From Ruegeria arenilitoris (GTDB taxonomy: Bacteria > Pseudomonadota > Alphaproteobacteria > Rhodobacterales > Rhodobacteraceae): a stretch of 64,000 nucleotides of DNA. Below are positions 34,655 through 43,121 of the stretch, one piece after another. The notes under the pieces were generated by a model. That model was not told the DNA's origin and searched no databases. It worked only from the letters and a program-made list of their open reading frames with translations. The stretch lies in the NCBI RefSeq assembly GCF_013035425.1, contig NZ_WQHX01000007.1:124001-188000 (forward strand), written 5' to 3'. The position numbers and the translations under genes were made by a program. Each line of letters starts with the position of its first letter. Position 1 is the first letter of the stretch.

Positions 34655-36048
34655 CAGTTCTTCGGACCGATCATATGTTCAGGCCGCACAACGGCATCAA
34701 AGGTCTCTTCATCCACGAAACCCAGCGCGATTGCTTCTTCTTTGAGGGTTGTCCCGTTCTTATGAGCGGTTTTTGCAACCTTTGTGGCATTGTCGTAACC
34801 GATTGTTGGGGCCAGTGCAGTGACCAGCATAAGCGATTCTTTCATCAGTTTGTCGATACGTGGTTCGTTGGCCTGTATCCCAAGCAACATACGTTCAGTG
34901 AAGCTGTCGGTGGCATCTCCCAATAACTGAATTGATTGCAGTAGGTTATACGACATCATTGGGTTATATACATTCAGCTGGAAATGGCCCTGCGAACCGG
35001 CAAATTTCATAGCTGCATCGTTCCCCATGACATGTGCAGCAACCTGAGTCAGAGCTTCGGCTTGCGTTGGGTTAACCTTGCCCGGCATGATGGAAGAACC
35101 CGGTTCATTCTCGGGAAGGATAAGTTCGCCCAAACCAGACCGCGGTCCCGAGCCCAGGAAACGGATATCATTGGCAATTTTATAGCAAGAACCTGCAACC
35201 GTTGCCAAAGCCCCTGACAGAAAAACCATCGCGTCATGAGCCGCCAGAGCCTCAAACTTGTTAGGTGCGGTGACAAATGGCAGCCCGGTGATTTCTGCCA
35301 TGTTACTGGCTACCGCCTCATCCCAACCGCTATGAGTGTTCAAGCCAGTACCAACGGCGGTCCCACCTTGCGCCAATTCGTAAATGGCAGGCATTGCTGA
35401 ATGAACCCGCGCAATGCCTTGGCGAATCTGATGAGCGTATCCCCCGAATTCCTGCTCGAGCGTAAGTGGCGTGGCATCTTGTGTGTGTGTGCGCCCAATC
35501 TTGATGATGCCGGCGAATTCCTTTGCCTTTTGCTCTAACCCACTTGCCAGTTTTTCAAGCCCCGGCAGCAGAACATCACGAACGCTCATCGCGGCGGCAA
35601 TATGCATCGCAGTGGGGAAAGTGTCATTGGAAGACTGCCCCATATTGCAATGGTCATTTGGGTGAACGGGATCTTTCGAACCAATCACGCCACCCAGTAT
35701 TTCGATGGCGCGGTTGGCGATCACTTCGTTCGAGTTCATGTTTGATTGTGTTCCCGAACCGGTCTGCCACACGACTAAGGGAAAGTTATCATCGAACTTA
35801 CCATCAATAACCTCGTCCGCAGCCTGAATCACCGCATCGGCAATCTTGGCATCCAACTTACCTGTAGCTTTGTTTTCCATTGCGCACGCTTTTTTTATAA
35901 CGCCCAATGCACGAACAATGGCTACTGGCTGTTTTTCCCAACCGATCGGAAAATTCATGATAGACCGCTGGGTCTGCGCGCCCCAGTATTTGTCCGCTGG
36001 TACTTCGAGAGGGCCAAAACTGTCGGTTTCGGTGCGGGTCTGAGACAT
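34654..36048 (-). CDS. fumC: Class II fumarate hydratase
   Basis: Converts fumarate and malate in the TCA cycle without an iron-sulfur cluster. The 464-residue protein has the superfamily signature [17 protein letters not shown] (about residues 317-333). The active-site stretches are [12 protein letters not shown] (about 97-108), [20 protein letters not shown] and [20 protein letters not shown]. The ATG at 36048 gives the normal start [17 protein letters not shown]. It is the first gene of an operon with DUF4169, RHH and probably tag. Confidence 0.97.
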   Translation of the reverse strand: MSQTRTETDSFGPLEVPADKYWGAQTQRSIMNFPIGWEKQPVAIVRALGVIKKACAMENKATGKLDAKIADAVIQAADEVIDGKFDDNFPLVVWQTGSGTQSNMNSNEVIANRAIEILGGVIGSKDPVHPNDHCNMGQSSNDTFPTAMHIAAAMSVRDVLLPGLEKLASGLEQKAKEFAGIIKIGRTHTQDATPLTLEQEFGGYAHQIRQGIARVHSAMPAIYELAQGGTAVGTGLNTHSGWDEAVASNMAEITGLPFVTAPNKFEALAAHDAMVFLSGALATVAGSCYKIANDIRFLGSGPRSGLGELILPENEPGSSIMPGKVNPTQAEALTQVAAHVMGNDAAMKFAGSQGHFQLNVYNPMMSYNLLQSIQLLGDATDSFTERMLLGIQANEPRIDKLMKESLMLVTALAPTIGYDNATKVAKTAHKNGTTLKEEAIALGFVDEETFDAVVRPEHMIGPKN

Positions 36049-36254
36049 TTGTCACTCCGTTTGGCATGCAATCGTATGCCGTGTAACCTCAGCATCAGCG
36101 CAAGGCAATCGGCCAGTTACGCGCACCTTAATCTTTGGCCTAACAAAGGTATAGATACGGCGCGGTTCCATTATTTGTCCGTTAGCGAAAACAGTGCCAT
36201 TGTGCCCAAGCGAGCTAAAGTTACAATATAAGCGCAACCGCGACGGAGTTTCTT

Positions 36255-36818
36255 ATGCGTGCAGCACACATTGTCCGACCTGTGTATATGTTTATGACCG
36301 TGTTTTCCGTGTCGCTATTGCTTTTGGCCGGCACAAATTCCACTTTCGCCGCAGAAATTGAACCATTTGTGGGGGATTATGTTGGGTCCGCTAATGTCGT
36401 AGACTCTGACGGCACAGAGACCCCAAGGGATATGAGCGTATCGATTAGCGAGTTAAAAGACGGATTCAACGTAAGTTGGACCACAACCACTTACAAAGGT
36501 GACGGTCGCATCAAAGAAGAAGAATATTCGGTCGACTTTAAGACGACTGAGCGCCCTGATGTGTTTTCGGCGGCTATGAAACGAAATGTGTTCGGTCACG
36601 AAGTCCCGTTAGACCCGATGAAAGGCGAACCGTTTGTTTGGGGACGGATCGAAGGGGCGACACTGACAGTCTTTTCATTATTTATTGGTCCAAACGGTGG
36701 ATACGAATTGCAGCAATTCGACCGAACTCTTGCCGATGGCGGGCTAGACCTTTCTTTCTCGCGATTCCGCAATGGTGAAAAATCGAGGTCGGTAGAGACA
36801 TTTTTGGAGAAAAAATGA
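36255..36818 (+). CDS. Secreted hypothetical protein (periplasmic, beta-rich)
   Basis: The family was not recognised. The 187-residue protein has an N-terminal signal peptide (VFSVSLLLLAGTNSTFAAE, cleavage after about residue 33) and a mature part of about 150 residues. That part has alternating strands, aromatic residues and no cysteine (IEPFVGDYVGSANVVDSDG, then FNVSWTTTTYKGDGRIKEEE), suggesting a lipocalin-like or other beta-barrel periplasmic protein. A GGAG ribosome-binding site precedes the ATG. It stands alone between fumC and sspB. Confidence 0.7.
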   Translation: MRAAHIVRPVYMFMTVFSVSLLLLAGTNSTFAAEIEPFVGDYVGSANVVDSDGTETPRDMSVSISELKDGFNVSWTTTTYKGDGRIKEEEYSVDFKTTERPDVFSAAMKRNVFGHEVPLDPMKGEPFVWGRIEGATLTVFSLFIGPNGGYELQQFDRTLADGGLDLSFSRFRNGEKSRSVETFLEKK

Positions 36819-36848
36819 ACCCGGCTGGTTAGGGGTTAGTTTGGGCAG

Positions 36849-37313
36849 TTACTTGCGGAAATTGTCCAACGAAACAACATCCGCATCGTGATGATGCTTC
36901 TCTTCTTCAGAATCGATTTCGATCGTTTCTTCTTCTGAAAACTCCGCCTCATCCTCATCTTCTGCGCTCTCAAATCGCAATCCGAATTCAACAGATGGAT
37001 CGACGAAAGTTTTGATGGCCATATACGGGATGTACAACGGCTCCGGCGCGTCGCCGAAGTTCAGTGTGATTGAGAAACCATCGTCACCGACCTCTAGATT
37101 CTCGAACCAGTGCTGCATGACTATTGTCATTTCTTCAGGGTAACGTTCTCGCAACCAGTCGGCCAATTCGACACCCTCTTGTTGCGTGTCGAATGTGATG
37201 AAGAAGTGGTGTGCACCCGGTAAACCGTTATTTGACACGTCAGTAAGAACAGTCTTGATAAGACCGCGCATTGCCGTGTGCATAAGGTTCCCATAATCTA
37301 TGTCTTGCGACAT
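36849..37313 (-). CDS. sspB: ClpXP adaptor protein SspB
   Basis: Delivers tmRNA-tagged proteins to the ClpXP protease. The 154-residue protein of the alphaproteobacterial type has the substrate-binding domain (HFFITFDTQQEGVELADWL, then FSITLNFGDAPEPLYIPYMA). An acidic linker follows, and the short C-terminal ClpX-docking tail is VVSLDNFRK. The linker is rich in Glu and Asp (about residues 118-140). The tmRNA gene is 3 kb away on the same strand. Confidence 0.92.
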   Translation of the reverse strand: MSQDIDYGNLMHTAMRGLIKTVLTDVSNNGLPGAHHFFITFDTQQEGVELADWLRERYPEEMTIVMQHWFENLEVGDDGFSITLNFGDAPEPLYIPYMAIKTFVDPSVEFGLRFESAEDEDEAEFSEEETIEIDSEEEKHHHDADVVSLDNFRK

Positions 37314-37389
37314 TTTCGATCCTCGAGCGTATTTGATGTCAGCATAAGGGATTTGAGCGGAAACGAAAGACTGGGTTGCACAAGTTCAG

Positions 37390-38640
37390 CTACAAAACCT
37401 CAATCGCAATTCCCGCTAGGCTCATCGCTATCAGCGTTACTGTCAAACCTGATTTCATGCGGAATATCAAGATACTCGCTATCAAGATCAAGATCAAAGC
37501 TGCGAGGTCCAGCGTGGACGGGACGGGCAGGGGCATTTCGAATGGCCCCCACGATACTCCATCCACCGATCGGAACAGAACATTCATACCGAACCACACC
37601 GAGAGGTTTAGAATCACTCCGACAACCGCGGCGGTTACAGCCTTCATCGAAGCTGCCAATCGCGGGCGGGTCGCGATATTGTCTAAGTACGGGCCGGTCA
37701 AAAAAATCCAAAGAAAACAAGGTACAAATGTTGACCATAGGGCAACAATACCAGCGGCAATGGCAAGGGACGTACCGCCTGCCATCTGTCCGGTCAGCAT
37801 AGCAACGAACTGTGTGACAAGAATCAAAGGCCCAGGCGTTGTTTCAGCGAGTCCCAAGGCATCTATCATTTGGTCAGTGCTGATCCAGTTATAGGTTTCG
37901 ACGACCGTTTGCGTCATATACGCTAGTACGGCGTACGCGCCCCCAAACGTCACAACTGCCAATCGGGCAAAGAACCAACCCAGTTCAGCCAGTAGAGTTT
38001 GCCCCGCCCAGCTAAGTAAAATCAGCGGGATCAGCCACAAAGCGAGCCAGACGAAAGCTGTTCGGATGGGACGTGTAAGTATGGGAGAGGGGTCAACGGG
38101 CGGTAAAGTTATGTTTTGCGCCGTGCAATACCCCCAAATCGCCGCCGTGAGGATGATCAAAGGAAAAGGCAGATTGAACACAAAAATCGCCAAGAAACCC
38201 AAACCCGCAATCAGTCGATATCTGCTGTCTGTTAAGGCTTTGCCGGACAAGTTTCGAACTGCTTGAATTACGATGACAATAACTGTCGCCTTGATCCCTA
38301 AAAAGCCGGCCTGAACCAAAGGCAGGTCTCCGTAAGCCGCGTACAAAAAGACAAGCAACGTTATCACGATGGCACCGGGCAATACGAAAAGACTGCCGGC
38401 AATCAAACCCCCGACGACCCCTTTGAGGCGCCATCCAGCATATGTGGCTAATTGCATGGCTTCAGGCCCCGGCAGCAGCATGCACAACGATAAAGCACGC
38501 AGATAAGTCTGTTCATCCAGCCAAGACCTACGCTCCACTAATTCCTGGTGCATCAACGATATCTGAGCAGCCGGACCGCCAAATGAAAACAGCCCTATGC
38601 GCCCAAACACAAGGCAAAGCTCGTTTATGCTCGGTGTCAT
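37390..38640 (-). CDS. chrA: Chromate efflux transporter ChrA
   Basis: A proton-coupled inner-membrane exporter of chromate. About 416 residues with two homologous CHR halves, the first with GRIGLFSFGGPAAQI and LLPGPEAMQLATY, the second with VVTFGGAYAVLAYM and GLAETTPGPLIL. About ten membrane helices are present. The ATG at 38640 overlaps the stop of the upstream chrB-like gene (ATGA), which favours it over a start 21 bases upstream. Confidence 0.92.
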   Translation of the reverse strand: MTPSINELCLVFGRIGLFSFGGPAAQISLMHQELVERRSWLDEQTYLRALSLCMLLPGPEAMQLATYAGWRLKGVVGGLIAGSLFVLPGAIVITLLVFLYAAYGDLPLVQAGFLGIKATVIVIVIQAVRNLSGKALTDSRYRLIAGLGFLAIFVFNLPFPLIILTAAIWGYCTAQNITLPPVDPSPILTRPIRTAFVWLALWLIPLILLSWAGQTLLAELGWFFARLAVVTFGGAYAVLAYMTQTVVETYNWISTDQMIDALGLAETTPGPLILVTQFVAMLTGQMAGGTSLAIAAGIVALWSTFVPCFLWIFLTGPYLDNIATRPRLAASMKAVTAAVVGVILNLSVWFGMNVLFRSVDGVSWGPFEMPLPVPSTLDLAALILILIASILIFRMKSGLTVTLIAMSLAGIAIEVL

Positions 38641-39452
38641 GAGGTGTGACCGTTCGGCCAATCATGAACTTCATTGAAACCGTCACGAGCCCATCGGTAT
38701 AGAGCATCGTAAATGTGCATACCGGCTTCAAGCTGTTGATGGTCGTCTTTGTATTGGCGCGATAGACCAACCGAAATTGCTAACAATCCAGCAGCTTCCG
38801 GGGCCACCTTATGTTTGTTTGTGTCTGCTGCACGAATAACATCGGCCATGCGATCAAGGGGGGCGGAGTGGATATCGAACTCGTCAAGCATCGTATCGAA
38901 AGTACAGTTTTCACCCCGGTGGCTCCAGAATTCACCGTCTTCGTCGAACGCAGTCGCACCAAACTTTGCTACCACACCTTTAACCTCGGACGGCGCTACA
39001 AAAAGGAACCGAGCGTTGGGATCCACAAATCGACGAATAAGCCACGGGCATGCAATCCGATCGATTTTAGGTCGATGACGTGTAACCCAAAGTGTTCCTG
39101 ACCCGACTTCTTCCGGCAAAGCCGAAACTGAAACCAGTTGGCTATCTGGCATGTCCCGCCAAGCAAAGTGACCGCCTTCAAGATACTCGGCCGCGTGCCC
39201 ATCGCTGCGCAGCCACGAAACCACCCCTTGGCTCAGTTTTTTTCCTTTTTGACAAATAATAACGCAGGGTCGGTTACCGATAAGTGCCCGCAACTCGACG
39301 ATTTGGTTATGCGGATGTCGTACTGATCCAGGTATGAGCCTGGGATCATCGGCGAAGTCAAAATCTGTGCGTATATCCACTATAATAGGCGCAGATGGCG
39401 TCCCGACAATCCGGGCAAGTTGTTTTGGGGTAATAGCGTTTGGGGCAGCCAC
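38637..39452 (-). CDS. Rhodanese-ChrB fusion (chromate resistance protein)
   Basis: About 271 residues. The N-terminal rhodanese domain (VDIRTDFDFADDP to about residue 95) has the active-site Cys in VIICQKGKKLSQG. It is fused to the C-terminal ChrB domain (RHRPKIDRIACPWLIRRFVD, then a DEFDIHSAPLDRMADVI segment). The GTG at 39452 is preceded by an AAGGAG site seven bases upstream, which is better than an in-frame start at 39506. It is cotranscribed with chrA. The ChrB part may act in chromate sensing. The role of the rhodanese part is not established. Confidence 0.85.
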   Translation of the reverse strand: MAAPNAITPKQLARIVGTPSAPIIVDIRTDFDFADDPRLIPGSVRHPHNQIVELRALIGNRPCVIICQKGKKLSQGVVSWLRSDGHAAEYLEGGHFAWRDMPDSQLVSVSALPEEVGSGTLWVTRHRPKIDRIACPWLIRRFVDPNARFLFVAPSEVKGVVAKFGATAFDEDGEFWSHRGENCTFDTMLDEFDIHSAPLDRMADVIRAADTNKHKVAPEAAGLLAISVGLSRQYKDDHQQLEAGMHIYDALYRWARDGFNEVHDWPNGHTS

Positions 39453-39583
39453 AGCATGTCTCCTTCTAAATCTCGGATACATGCGAAACTTGGGCTGCCG
39501 CCTCACGGGGCGTTCGCAAGCTAACCCCTTAAGGATTTGCTAGCGTGTAAGTAACGTGTTGGTCAAGCGTACTGGACTGTATA

Positions 39584-40015
39584 TTAGGCCCAATCCAACC
39601 GCTGACCAGTCATACAGACTGGCAAAGTGTCTTGCGGGAACTGGCCTAGCTGCTCAAACAGAGAAATAAAATCGAACTGGTTGTAGGCCTCAACAATTTT
39701 GCCGTCTTTGAACCGCGCCATAACTTGTCCAGTCACTTCCAACGGAGCACCATTGTCGGCTCGAAAAGTTCGTACATGTAAAATCGCAGAAACCCAGTCT
39801 TCGTGCTCTACGACTTTGGGCAGATAAAACTTTATGTCGCCAAGCACGTGGCGAAATGCGGTTACAAGGTCACGAAAATCGTCAGCTCCAACTTGCATTT
39901 CTGGGATCAAACCTTCGGCCATTACATCCGGAGCAAAGAATTTATTTATTGCGTCCGTATTCCCATTTTCCCAAACCTCGGAGTACCACCTGCGAAGTAT
40001 TTCTGAATTCGTCAT
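39584..40015 (-). CDS. SnoaL-like / NTF2-fold protein (ester cyclase type)
   Basis: A 143-residue protein with the SnoaL-like pattern: an N-terminal helix and WYSEVWENGNTDAINKFFAPD, then VGADDFRDLVTAFRHVLGD, and strands ending in GQVMARFKDGKIVEAYNQFD. The substrate and pathway are unknown, and the fold is used both by enzymes and by binding proteins. The ATG at 40015 has an AGGAGAG site upstream; a 28-codon upstream extension was rejected. Its gene sits between the chromate pair and the tmRNA. Confidence 0.75.
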   Translation of the reverse strand: MTNSEILRRWYSEVWENGNTDAINKFFAPDVMAEGLIPEMQVGADDFRDLVTAFRHVLGDIKFYLPKVVEHEDWVSAILHVRTFRADNGAPLEVTGQVMARFKDGKIVEAYNQFDFISLFEQLGQFPQDTLPVCMTGQRLDWA

Positions 40016-40114
40016 AACGACTCTCCTGTCCTGTTCCGGCAGGATGTGAAACAGAAATAAACAAACTCTGAACCGTTTCGGAATTTGTGGGGCAAACAAC
40101 AGACATAAAGCGGT

Positions 40115-40422
40115 AAATGCAGGTTTCTGTTGCCAGGTACCTGCGAACCCCGCCTTACGCGGCTAGGCGCAAGGACTTAGATTTCGGTCTTGTTACTGCT
40201 TACGCAGCAACTGCAACCGGAGCACGATTGTCGTTTGCAATTGTACTATTTTCGCCGATAACGGTGGCAGACAGCCGAGACAAAGCTAACCCCTTTAGAC
40301 GTTCGTCGATCCTATTTCGGCCCCATGATCCCCAAACGAAGGACTTTGGTGGAGCCGCCGGGTACCGCCCCCGGGTCCGATCCGTTTATTACGAGCGCGT
40401 TTATGTCCATAGTCCCGAAGGA
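40115..40422 (-). ncRNA. ssrA: Transfer-messenger RNA (circularly permuted, two-piece type)
   Basis: Rescues stalled ribosomes and tags the unfinished protein. On the minus strand the acceptor piece comes first. It has a T-arm CCGGG-GGCGGTA-CCCGG and the 3' acceptor strand CGGCTCC, ending ACCA at 40347. A 22-base spacer follows, then the coding piece from 40324 (GGGGCCGAAATAGGATCGAC), whose first seven bases pair with CGGCTCC with one G-U. The tag frame at 40238-40200 encodes ANDNRAPVAVAA followed by a stop. The precursor would start with a GTCC-TTCG-GGAC hairpin (40423-40412). The outer ends are estimates. This permuted layout is the alphaproteobacterial norm. Confidence 0.93.
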
Positions 40423-40429
40423 CACATAT

Positions 40430-40458
40430 TATATAGGTGAGGTTTGGCTCGGATGCAA
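40430..40458 (-). promoter_or_regulatory. Promoter of the tmRNA gene
   Basis: On the minus strand TTGCAT (40458-40453) and TATATA (40435-40430) are separated by 17 bases, placing transcription start near 40422. Confidence 0.6.
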
Positions 40459-40498
40459 ATCGGGAATGATGGGTTCAAGCGCTTTTTATTCCAATGCC

Positions 40499-40861
40499 TT
40501 ACACGGACCTGTTCATGTTTGCAGCGATTAGCCAAATTGCCAGGACCAATTCGATTCCTCCGAAAGTCATAGCTTTGGCCAGTGGCGGATTATCAAGAAG
40601 GACTGACACGAAACGCCCCAAAGCTGCGCCAGCATAAACAATGCCGAGCATCGCATAGGCCGAGGGTGTATTTAACCAAATCACCGCAACTCCAGTCACA
40701 ACGAATAATCCGCCTACAGATGCCCGCATTTCGCTTAACCCCATGTTGCTGTCTGTAGGCGCGAGATCCAGCGAAGCCGCAGTCCACGCTGGGGCAAGAA
40801 ACCCGAACAGACCAAACCCAATCGTCAAAAGCGCGGCTAAAACATTGAATACTGCTGTCAT
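40499..40861 (-). CDS. DUF4345-like small membrane protein
   Basis: A 120-residue protein with four predicted membrane helices, including VFNVLAALLTIGFGLFGFLA and AYAMLGIVYAGAALGRFVSV. The loop between helices 1 and 2 contains ASLDLAPTDSNMGLSEMRAS, typical of DUF4345. The function is unknown. It lies between the tmRNA and the MtoX cluster, 68 bases downstream of the end of the His-bearing membrane protein gene on the same strand. Confidence 0.75.
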   Translation of the reverse strand: MTAVFNVLAALLTIGFGLFGFLAPAWTAASLDLAPTDSNMGLSEMRASVGGLFVVTGVAVIWLNTPSAYAMLGIVYAGAALGRFVSVLLDNPPLAKAMTFGGIELVLAIWLIAANMNRSV

Positions 40862-40929
40862 GATGTCCTCGTCGGGTTCAAAAAAGCGATTTGATAGAAC
40901 CTAATTCGACCAGCTGGAATGAAAAGCAA

Positions 40930-41580
40930 TTAAAGCGCGGACCACAATCCCAAAATACCAACTAAGATCAGGCTCAAGGCCCAAATCAGTTCTAGGTTAA
41001 ACCAACTGCGGGACAGAAACTGAAGACCAAGCCAGCGATAAACAGCAAAGGCCACAATACCCCCTCCCAAAACCATGGCGGTCGTATGTATGACAGCCAC
41101 AGCTAAGACGAGCATCCCGTTGGTAGTCATGATCTCGGAAACTGCGCGGTGGCCGGCATCCAGTTCATCAAGACCACATAGTCCAAGATAGATCGGGACC
41201 AACATCAATGCGGCACCGTGTGCGAGAGCAACAAGAAACGACCAAAGGGCTAACTTGCTGGGTGGTATGCGAGAAAGAACTCGGGGGTGCCGTCGCGTTA
41301 TCGCGATGTAAAGACCCATGGTGATGACTATAAGAGCAGCACCAACGCGAATTTCCCGCTGATAGTCGACAAGTAGCGTCATTAATGCGAAGGGAAGCAA
41401 AACTCCCAACATTGCCACGAAATGCCCACCAGCCAAAGCAGCTAGTGCGCCCCAAAGCGCAGATTGCCGTTGCTCCATCAGGGCCGACGAAACCGCCAGC
41501 GGCCATCCCATCCCTGGATTTAATCCGTGGTAGGCTCCGCTTAGAAAGACGGCCAGCCAAAGGCCAGCCGTCGATGTCAT
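40930..41580 (-). CDS. Unknown polytopic membrane protein encoded directly after methanethiol oxidase
   Basis: A 216-residue protein with about six hydrophobic segments. Several carry a His in or at the edge of the helix: GAYHGLNPGMGWPLA (about residue 17), GGHFVAMLGVLL, ALAHGAALMLVPI and AVIHTTAMVLGGG. The pattern recalls nickel/cobalt and related metal permeases, but no named family was recognised. It starts 13 bases after mtoX with a GGAG site, so the two should be one transcript. Metal transport for the copper enzyme MtoX is a guess from position and the His pattern. The start at 41580 was chosen over a 40-codon upstream extension that runs into mtoX. Confidence 0.6.
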   Translation of the reverse strand: MTSTAGLWLAVFLSGAYHGLNPGMGWPLAVSSALMEQRQSALWGALAALAGGHFVAMLGVLLPFALMTLLVDYQREIRVGAALIVITMGLYIAITRRHPRVLSRIPPSKLALWSFLVALAHGAALMLVPIYLGLCGLDELDAGHRAVSEIMTTNGMLVLAVAVIHTTAMVLGGGIVAFAVYRWLGLQFLSRSWFNLELIWALSLILVGILGLWSAL

Positions 41581-41593
41581 CAGAAACTCCAAT

Positions 41594-42994
41594 TCAGACG
41601 GACGGGTAGCAGAAACTGTCAGTTGAACAGTCGCCACCCTCAAGACGGATTTGGTGACTCCGGTAGCCTTTCGGGAAATCCACCCAGAATTTGGGATCAA
41701 GCGTCAAGCCACCGTTTTCACCGACATCAGCCTTGACCATAGCGGCTCCACGATCACCGGGGTAGAACTGATCATCCCATGTCGAATACAACGAATTCGT
41801 CCAATAAACGCGTTTGCCGTCCCGGCTGATTTCAACCATTTGCGGCCCATAGCCAAATTCCTGACCGTTCGGATGCTTCGTCTTTTTGACGATGCCGCCA
41901 ATTTCAACCACGCCGGCCAACTTTGGGTTCATTGGGTCTGACACATCGTATTGATGCATTTCGCCTGTTCCCCAGCAGGAGACGTAGAGATAGTTATCAT
42001 CAAGGCTCAGATCGATGTCCGTCACTAATGGAGGAACCGCCGAGAAACCTTTCAGCAGGTCAGGCAAATCGTCAGGGTCAGCCGGTTGTGGATCAATGGT
42101 GATCGTCTTCTTCGCCTCAAAGGTTCCGTCGTCGTTGCGCCACCACGTAAAGATCGCACCCTGCAGGTTAGTGGTATCGACTACGACACCGCAAAATCCA
42201 TATTGCTTTACGGGATCATGAGCTGGGCGAATCTCCAAAGCCATTTGGTGGTTCTCACCTAAATCAATGGTCTGAATATTGGTGCGATCACGAAGGTTCC
42301 AAAAGTGAATCCGATGCCCGTACTTGTTCGAAAGAAGATCCTCGGCCACGATCCCGTTTTCGAATTGCGGTGGTAATCCCCATTCAGAGCTTACCATGTA
42401 ATCGCGAGGCAGGTTCCACCAGAAATCATAATGCTTGTCTTGAACTCCACGCTCGATCTCGTATCTACCAATTATATCAAAGGTTTCGCAGTCCATGATA
42501 AAAATACCCGGAGGACCATCTGTTCCGTCCTTTCCACCACCGCCAAGTGTGCTGACATAGATGCCTTCCGGTCCGCAATGGATCGTGTGTGGGCGGGAAT
42601 ACCCAGTTTTAGCAAAGACTTCTTCGGGTTCGATAATCTTGTGAATTTTGGCTTCCAGCGGATTTTTAACATCAATAATGTAGATTCGGCTTGATCGAAT
42701 GCCGGGAATTATCAGGTAACGGCGTTCAAGGAATGCATGTCCGCTAAGTGGCGACAGAGAAGACGAGCACGCATTCCAACCAAAATGGTGAAATTCATCC
42801 CCTTTTTCGGGCATAATCACCTGATGAACGATTTTTCCGTAATCTCCCGATGTTGGGTCGACGTTCACAACAGCCAAGCCATCTGGCTGTGAAAAATCTG
42901 GACTAAGCATAAGCGTGAAAGCCAGTGTTTCCGTCGGTCCTTCCATAGCCAGCTTTGCAGATGGATAAAAGGTTGGGTCCGGTCTTTGGTTCAT
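41594..42994 (-). CDS. mtoX: Methanethiol oxidase (SBP56 / selenium-binding protein family)
   Basis: Oxidises methanethiol to formaldehyde, hydrogen peroxide and hydrogen sulfide. Characterised members need copper. The 466-residue protein has the family's conserved Cys in EFHHFGWNACSSSLSP (about residue 76). A His-rich beta-propeller core follows (SRPHTIHC, YDFWWNLPRDYMVSSEWG, TDIDLSLDDNYLYVS), and the end is LEGGDCSTDSFCY. The ATG at 42994 has a strong GGGAGGA site; upstream in-frame residues up to 43210 overlap the regulator and were dropped. No signal peptide is visible, so it may be cytoplasmic, unlike the exported form of Hyphomicrobium. It would remove methanethiol made by DmdA. Confidence 0.88.
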   Translation of the reverse strand: MNQRPDPTFYPSAKLAMEGPTETLAFTLMLSPDFSQPDGLAVVNVDPTSGDYGKIVHQVIMPEKGDEFHHFGWNACSSSLSPLSGHAFLERRYLIIPGIRSSRIYIIDVKNPLEAKIHKIIEPEEVFAKTGYSRPHTIHCGPEGIYVSTLGGGGKDGTDGPPGIFIMDCETFDIIGRYEIERGVQDKHYDFWWNLPRDYMVSSEWGLPPQFENGIVAEDLLSNKYGHRIHFWNLRDRTNIQTIDLGENHQMALEIRPAHDPVKQYGFCGVVVDTTNLQGAIFTWWRNDDGTFEAKKTITIDPQPADPDDLPDLLKGFSAVPPLVTDIDLSLDDNYLYVSCWGTGEMHQYDVSDPMNPKLAGVVEIGGIVKKTKHPNGQEFGYGPQMVEISRDGKRVYWTNSLYSTWDDQFYPGDRGAAMVKADVGENGGLTLDPKFWVDFPKGYRSHQIRLEGGDCSTDSFCYPSV

Positions 42995-43121
42995 AACGTC
43001 CTCCCGTAAGAAATTGATATTCAACATTTTTGAGAGTTCCGGTCTTGATGCCGGGTGACTGGCTGCCTGCTCGTGTTTCAGTGTCTTCCTTCTGCTGCTC
43101 CAATTCCGTTTAAATTCTGCT

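Noticed and set aside
40117..40440. Plus-strand open frame of 107 codons
   Set aside because: It lies over the tmRNA on the other strand, whose tag, acceptor stem and promoter are clear. The protein has no recognisable features.
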